Assembly (NCBI RefSeq): GCF_017377655.1
Contig: NZ_JAFREL010000025.1
Location: forward strand, 1 to 8,232
DNA length: 8,232 nucleotides
Origin: Candidatus Enterococcus ferrettii
Lineage (GTDB): Bacteria > Bacillota > Bacilli > Lactobacillales > Enterococcaceae
Direction: 5' to 3'
In this document: one piece after another, positions 3,839 through 8,232 of the stretch
Position numbering within the stretch: the stretch's first letter is position 1
Layout of the letters: every line of letters starts with the position of its first letter
Position numbers and translations under genes: made by a program
Notes under the pieces: model-generated
The model's input: the letters and a program-made list of their open reading frames with translations, nothing else
Databases searched by the model: none
What the model was told of the DNA's origin: nothing

Positions 3839-6800
3839 ATGCGGAAAAAACCAAAAATAAATCACGTAGTCGCCATCCTACTTCCTATCCTATTCATACT
3901 AGGTATTGTTTATTCAATATCTAGTATGGATTTATTACGAGCGGATGATTCTTCCACCCATTTGACTGTTCAAAAGGATGATGAAGACATCACCGGAAAA
4001 GATACCAGTATTTTGGAAAATTCCGTGAATTTAAAATTGACTGCCAAAGAAAATCAACTTTTTCGGCTCGTTGAAAATGAGCATGTCAGTCTATCATCAC
4101 CAAGTCCTGATTCGCGGGAACTTCCAGTTAGAGAAGTACTGTCTTCACAGTTTGATTTAGAAAATGAGCTTGCTGTATTGAAAGGTGAATCAGAGGAAAC
4201 GGATACTTCTGAAAAGAATGATGAGGCTGACAAAAGAGCGCTGTCTAGTGAACTGATTCGAGTATCCGATACCGAAACTGGAAAAGTCACTACGTATTTA
4301 AAGCTTTTGAAGGATAAGACTGAAACGGTTACCTTTTCTAGGGAACAGGATAGTCAAGAATCCACGGTTGAACTTGAAAATGTGGAACAAGCAAGGAAGC
4401 ATAAATTGTTCAATTTTATTTCTATTAAAGTGGAAGAAACGTCAGAAGAAATAAATAATCCAGAAGAACCTGCGGAACCAGAAGAGAAAAAAAACGAACC
4501 AGAGCCTTTGAGTGGAAGCGAAACGATTGAAGAGCTTGAAAAAAGAGCCTATGTAGAAGAAGAATCCTTTAAACCAATTGAAATTCCGGCTGAAGAAGCA
4601 AAGGCAAAGCGGGGAGCAAAAGCGGCCTCGGCTATTTCAGTGACAAATGCTAAAGTAACTGTGCGTACAGGAACATCGAAGTTTGATACAAGTGATGGTC
4701 CAGGATACGATTCTGGAGAAACCAACGATCTAGTTCGATCATTTGATTCAAATCTATATCTGCTTTCATTTTCGTTAGAAGCATCAGACCCTGAAATCAA
4801 GTATTCAGAAATTCAATATCGAGTGGATATGGAATTACCGAAAGCTTATGGATTGGATTCAGCTGGTAAGAAACGCTTTAACTGGGAAGTAGTTGCACAT
4901 GAAAATACGTCAATGCATCCAGAGACCGACGGCACCCAAACAGCGAAGGGCTACTTAAGTTCCACGATCAATTCAAATGGACAAATTTTAGTCCCAATGT
5001 TCGTAAATGTCTATGGTGCTGAACATGGTACTGTGATCAAACCCAAACTAAAGATTACGATTATTAGTGCTAAAAATGAATCGACTGGTTTTGTAGAAAC
5101 GATTAATAAAGAATATGATGAAGCTAACTTGAGTCCGCTAGAAGTAAAAGATACAAAAGTATCCGCAAAAGCAAACATAAAACCAGAACTTTTTAAAGGC
5201 AAGCAAGCTGATTTTTCTAATACTGTTTCAGGTGGAACTTGGTCTGCGACAACTCGAAAAAATTGGCAGGTTGTAGGTGTAGGCGTCAATATTTCCCTTA
5301 AAGAATTGAGTGGACGGGATAAATATGACTTCCGGGGATCAACTTTTCCTACAGGAGAGATTAAGTTTACTTTAGGAACAAAAAGTAATACGTACCAAGT
5401 GACTAATACATCTGCGAAAACACCTGTTCCCACTGGATCAGCTACTTCTACAAGCCATGCTTACCCTGTCCAAATTGTTGCTGGAACCTATGGGACTTTG
5501 AGTGATAATTCTGCTGATTGGTTTTGGCGACTGCACAAGGCTACGGGGCGAACACTGAAATTGGATAAAACGATTTTAGCAAATGGAATTCCTTATGGAA
5601 AGTATCAGGATATTCACCTTTCTGAACCAACAGCAGTGGACAAATCGAATATTGGTGTTTTTGACACAGGAGATGTGAAGCTAACTGGTGACACTCAAGT
5701 AAGTATTGAAAATTATGAACCTATGTGGAATCCCTACACTTATAATATGTCCGGTAGTGCTGTTAGTAAAAATAATCATGTTTTTGCAACCGTGAGTCTT
5801 TTAACTGAGTGGAACAATTTGTACATTGTTAATAAAGGAACAGGTGTTTTTAATTCTGAGATCGAAATATCAAATATTTCGTATGAAGGAAATAGTCATT
5901 CGGGTGATACATCTGTTGAATACAGTCGGACGAAAGCTGGCACTGGTTTCTCTCAGCATACTATATGGGCATACAATCCTCCAGCGGACCTTAAAGAAAA
6001 TGGTGTGAGTTTAAGCGGTACAGGCAGTGTTTGGAATTCTACAGGTAGTTCGAGAGTAAACAAAGGGTATGAATTTACTGCAGTCGGACGTTTGTCTGTT
6101 TCAACTGATAGTCATTTAGTCAAAAAAGGAGTGAGCTATGTTCGGTGGAATGGGAATTCTGCCAAATTTGATTCTAGCAGGCCGGTTTATACTCAGGCAA
6201 AAAAAATATCTTATGGGGTCAAAGCCTCCAAAGTTCCTAATAACACTTACAGAACTCAAGCTCAACTAAATGCTGAATATACGTGGTTCCCAACAGTGGA
6301 AGCAGCCGAGATGGTGGGAGAGATAACAGCATGTAAACTGGAAGATGAAGTTGTAACGCCTACTTATACGCCGTATTTTTACAGTGTTATTATGCCTGTT
6401 GTGGCTGTTGGACCAATTGGTAGTTACAAGGACACTTCCGGAAATCCAAATATTTTACTGATGAATTCTTTTGTTACCAATATTGATGGATCAGTGAAAC
6501 AAAGGCCTGATCCCGGAACTTCGTATGCACCGTCCACCTTTTCTTCTACAGGAACTAAAACAGGTGGGCATCATGCTAAATCCGACAGTACTGGTCTATT
6601 ATATCCTGGTGTAGCTGCAGAAATGGCAAGTTATGGCGATACTTTCTTTACGAATGGTGTTTCTATCACTACGACTACGGCACCGGAAAAACCAATCTAT
6701 CCGACAGATGAAACCATCAAATGGAAAGTCAATGGGAACATCAATGGTGGAAACACTGCTCATACTGTCAGATTGACCACTACCTTATCTAAGGGAATCA

Positions 6801-8232
6801 ATTATGATGCAGGTTCTGCAGTAGATGGCTTAGGAAATAAAATTGCGGCTTCAAATGTTTCGGTCACCAAGAAACCAGATGGTACTACCGTGCTTGTATT
6901 TACTCTTGATGATCTAAACCCTGCGAAGGGGGATATTGCCGAGGTCAACTTTACCACAAGTGCTGAAGTTAAGGATTTATCCTTTGATGATAAATCCGTA
7001 GCTAAGGCTAAAGCCCATACCGTCGGTGAAATATGGGTGAAAGGAAGTCCGAGCCAGAAAGATCCTTCTGCACAAAGAGTCAGAGAATCAGAAGCAGAAA
7101 TTGATCTTTATCAAGTACAACAGATTTTACTGACGAAAACCGTGGATAAAGAATTGTTGGAAGTTGGTGCCAAAGACGCAGCGAATCCTTCGGCATCCTC
7201 GGATATCACGTACACCGTTGGGCTAGAAAATAATAGTTCAGATAAATTAGTGGATGTGAACCTTTTAGATGTATTGCCATTTGATGGGGATACGGTTCGA
7301 GGGTCTGATTTTAATGGGTCCTATAAAGTGAAAAACATTAAAATGACCAAAGGAACTGGAAGTTTCTTCTATACAAATTCGTCAGTTCCGCCAAATCAAA
7401 ATCCAAATGCTACGATACCGGGTCTAGTAGCCTTCCCATCGGGTGGAGATCCAGCGCTCTATGAGAATGCGAAAGCGATTATGGCTAAAGTAGCTTCTAT
7501 AGAGGTGGATGAAAAGGTTAGCTTTGAAGTCACTCTATCACCAACAGGGCACATGGCTGGCGATTTGTTCAGAAACCAAGCAGCCTTTAATAGCAAGCTA
7601 GAATTGCCAGTATACAGTAACATTGTGCAAACCCGAGTCTTCAGCCGAGATCTAAAAGGTTATGTCTGGTATGACGATGACTATGACGGATTAATTGGAA
7701 CTAAAGAAGACGGTTCAGCAGAAGATCCTGTCGCTAATATTCCAGTCAAGCTTTATCGAACCAGTAAAACTAATACTGGGTACAAAAAACAACTAGTCAA
7801 AGAGAGCTTAAGAGGAAAATCATTTATCGATGGTAGCGGAGATTCCTTGGTTAAGACAAATGCTAGTGGCGAGTACATGTTTGAAGATTTGCCAGAAGGT
7901 GAATATTTGGCTGAGTTTATTGTCGGTGATTTAGTTGTTTCAAAAGTCGTGATTGTCACTAAGCAATTGATTGGTTCGGATGTGACTAAGAATTCGAAGG
8001 CTAATCCGAGTGATTATAAGACACCTGAGTATCCGCATCCTGAATTGAAGGATCTGCCAATAGCTCTTGGCTCTGGTAAATATATCCATCATGTGACAGA
8101 TGTCAATGCAGGTCTCACTCGTTTATCAACGATTCGACTCTTTAAATACATTGAGGGTAGTGCAGTTGATGATGGAGATGGGCATCTGTCAGATGAAGAA
8201 ATTGAAAAGACCGCTACACCGTTACAATATGC
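3839..8232 (+). CDS. Giant fimbrial surface protein / pilus tip adhesin (partial, at least 1464 aa)
   Basis: The frame is open from ATG at 3839 to the right edge with no stop; the gene continues beyond the window. The ribosome binding site AAAGGAAGG is at 3823-3831. Residues 1-35 form a signal peptide (basic start, hydrophobic core, cleavage near LRA-DD). An acidic, Glu/Pro-rich linker spans about 198-255. From about 265 there is a module with the sequence DGPGYDSGETNDLVRSFD (286-303), a pattern I associate with large isopeptide-forming fimbrial proteins of Bacillota. About 950-1090 looks like another beta-sandwich module. About 1097-1268 is a DUF11/isopeptide-like domain (LTKTVDKELLEVG, then DITYTVGLEN from 1122). 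About 1272-1430 is an SdrD_B-like domain, with GYVWYDDDYDG at 1274-1284 and ASGEYMFEDLPEGEY at 1342-1356. An acidic DDGDGHLSDEE lies at 1444-1454. I noticed only one cysteine (Cys832). The C-terminal sorting signal must lie downstream. The role in adhesion is inferred from architecture and from the pilin next to it. Confidence 0.88.
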   Translation, partial: MRKKPKINHVVAILLPILFILGIVYSISSMDLLRADDSSTHLTVQKDDEDITGKDTSILENSVNLKLTAKENQLFRLVENEHVSLSSPSPDSRELPVREVLSSQFDLENELAVLKGESEETDTSEKNDEADKRALSSELIRVSDTETGKVTTYLKLLKDKTETVTFSREQDSQESTVELENVEQARKHKLFNFISIKVEETSEEINNPEEPAEPEEKKNEPEPLSGSETIEELEKRAYVEEESFKPIEIPAEEAKAKRGAKAASAISVTNAKVTVRTGTSKFDTSDGPGYDSGETNDLVRSFDSNLYLLSFSLEASDPEIKYSEIQYRVDMELPKAYGLDSAGKKRFNWEVVAHENTSMHPETDGTQTAKGYLSSTINSNGQILVPMFVNVYGAEHGTVIKPKLKITIISAKNESTGFVETINKEYDEANLSPLEVKDTKVSAKANIKPELFKGKQADFSNTVSGGTWSATTRKNWQVVGVGVNISLKELSGRDKYDFRGSTFPTGEIKFTLGTKSNTYQVTNTSAKTPVPTGSATSTSHAYPVQIVAGTYGTLSDNSADWFWRLHKATGRTLKLDKTILANGIPYGKYQDIHLSEPTAVDKSNIGVFDTGDVKLTGDTQVSIENYEPMWNPYTYNMSGSAVSKNNHVFATVSLLTEWNNLYIVNKGTGVFNSEIEISNISYEGNSHSGDTSVEYSRTKAGTGFSQHTIWAYNPPADLKENGVSLSGTGSVWNSTGSSRVNKGYEFTAVGRLSVSTDSHLVKKGVSYVRWNGNSAKFDSSRPVYTQAKKISYGVKASKVPNNTYRTQAQLNAEYTWFPTVEAAEMVGEITACKLEDEVVTPTYTPYFYSVIMPVVAVGPIGSYKDTSGNPNILLMNSFVTNIDGSVKQRPDPGTSYAPSTFSSTGTKTGGHHAKSDSTGLLYPGVAAEMASYGDTFFTNGVSITTTTAPEKPIYPTDETIKWKVNGNINGGNTAHTVRLTTTLSKGINYDAGSAVDGLGNKIAASNVSVTKKPDGTTVLVFTLDDLNPAKGDIAEVNFTTSAEVKDLSFDDKSVAKAKAHTVGEIWVKGSPSQKDPSAQRVRESEAEIDLYQVQQILLTKTVDKELLEVGAKDAANPSASSDITYTVGLENNSSDKLVDVNLLDVLPFDGDTVRGSDFNGSYKVKNIKMTKGTGSFFYTNSSVPPNQNPNATIPGLVAFPSGGDPALYENAKAIMAKVASIEVDEKVSFEVTLSPTGHMAGDLFRNQAAFNSKLELPVYSNIVQTRVFSRDLKGYVWYDDDYDGLIGTKEDGSAEDPVANIPVKLYRTSKTNTGYKKQLVKESLRGKSFIDGSGDSLVKTNASGEYMFEDLPEGEYLAEFIVGDLVVSKVVIVTKQLIGSDVTKNSKANPSDYKTPEYPHPELKDLPIALGSGKYIHHVTDVNAGLTRLSTIRLFKYIEGSAVDDGDGHLSDEEIEKTATPLQY

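Noticed and set aside
3813..3860. Short frame from ATG at 3813 in the pilin-adhesin gap
   Set aside because: It ends after 15 codons, overlaps the ribosome binding site of the giant gene and has no ribosome binding site of its own.
4054..5433. Minus-strand open frames inside the giant protein gene
   Set aside because: They are shadows of the plus-strand frame, which has a signal peptide, domains and no stop over 4.4 kb. Their Ser-rich composition reflects antisense reading.
5826..6008. A 60-codon plus-strand frame inside the giant gene
   Set aside because: It is out of frame with the main protein, lacks a good ribosome binding site and shows no domain.
6332..6334. Possible thioester adhesin domain around the lone cysteine (Cys832)
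   Set aside because: The surrounding residues (EITACKLED) do not resemble the thioester-domain motif, and I saw no matching glutamine motif.
7753..7959. A 68-codon minus-strand frame near the right end
   Set aside because: It is antisense to the SdrD_B-like domain and has no independent support.
1..8232. CRISPR array, rRNA or tRNA genes
   Set aside because: No regularly spaced long repeats, tRNA-like cloverleaf or rRNA sequence was seen.

Overview
The window looks like a low-GC, Gram-positive genome of the order Lactobacillales, probably Enterococcus or a close relative. The grounds are an LPXTG-anchored pilin, strong AGGAGG-type ribosome binding sites, AT-rich intergenic DNA and a Bacillota-type arm-binding integrase. 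Genus is inferred from style and was not confirmed by any search.

Layout: (1) 1-286 is AT-rich non-coding DNA. It contains one copy of a 19-bp inverted repeat (23-41), an excellent leftward-facing sigma-A promoter (75-103) and a pair of GCCGTCAA repeats. (2) 287-1387 is a tyrosine recombinase/integrase with a complete catalytic set, followed by a good intrinsic terminator. (3) 1388-1906 is a 519-bp non-coding stretch. It holds the second, inverted copy of the 19-bp repeat (1625-1643), more GCCGTC repeats, a palindromic operator-like pair and a possible leader peptide. (4) 1907-3811 encodes a 634-aa LPFTG backbone pilin. (5) 3839 to beyond the right edge is a giant secreted surface protein, probably the pilus tip or adhesin. 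It is open for 1464 codons with no stop in the window. No sortase is visible; one is expected downstream.

Main interpretation: 23-1643 (1621 bp) has the structure of a self-contained DNA inversion switch. The integrase gene lies between two perfect 19-bp inverted repeats that look like recombinase core sites. Just inside the left repeat sits a near-consensus promoter, TTGACG-N17-TATAAT, that points out of the element, away from the pilin. Inversion would move this promoter next to the right repeat, facing the pilin gene about 310 nt downstream. The window would then show a phase-variable pilus operon, captured with this promoter in the outward, pilus-OFF orientation. The repeats, promoter and recombinase are directly visible; inversion itself is inference. 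A weaker promoter-like pair (TTGACT/TAGAAT, 15-bp spacer) straddles the right repeat and could give some pilin transcription in the present orientation, so OFF is not certain.
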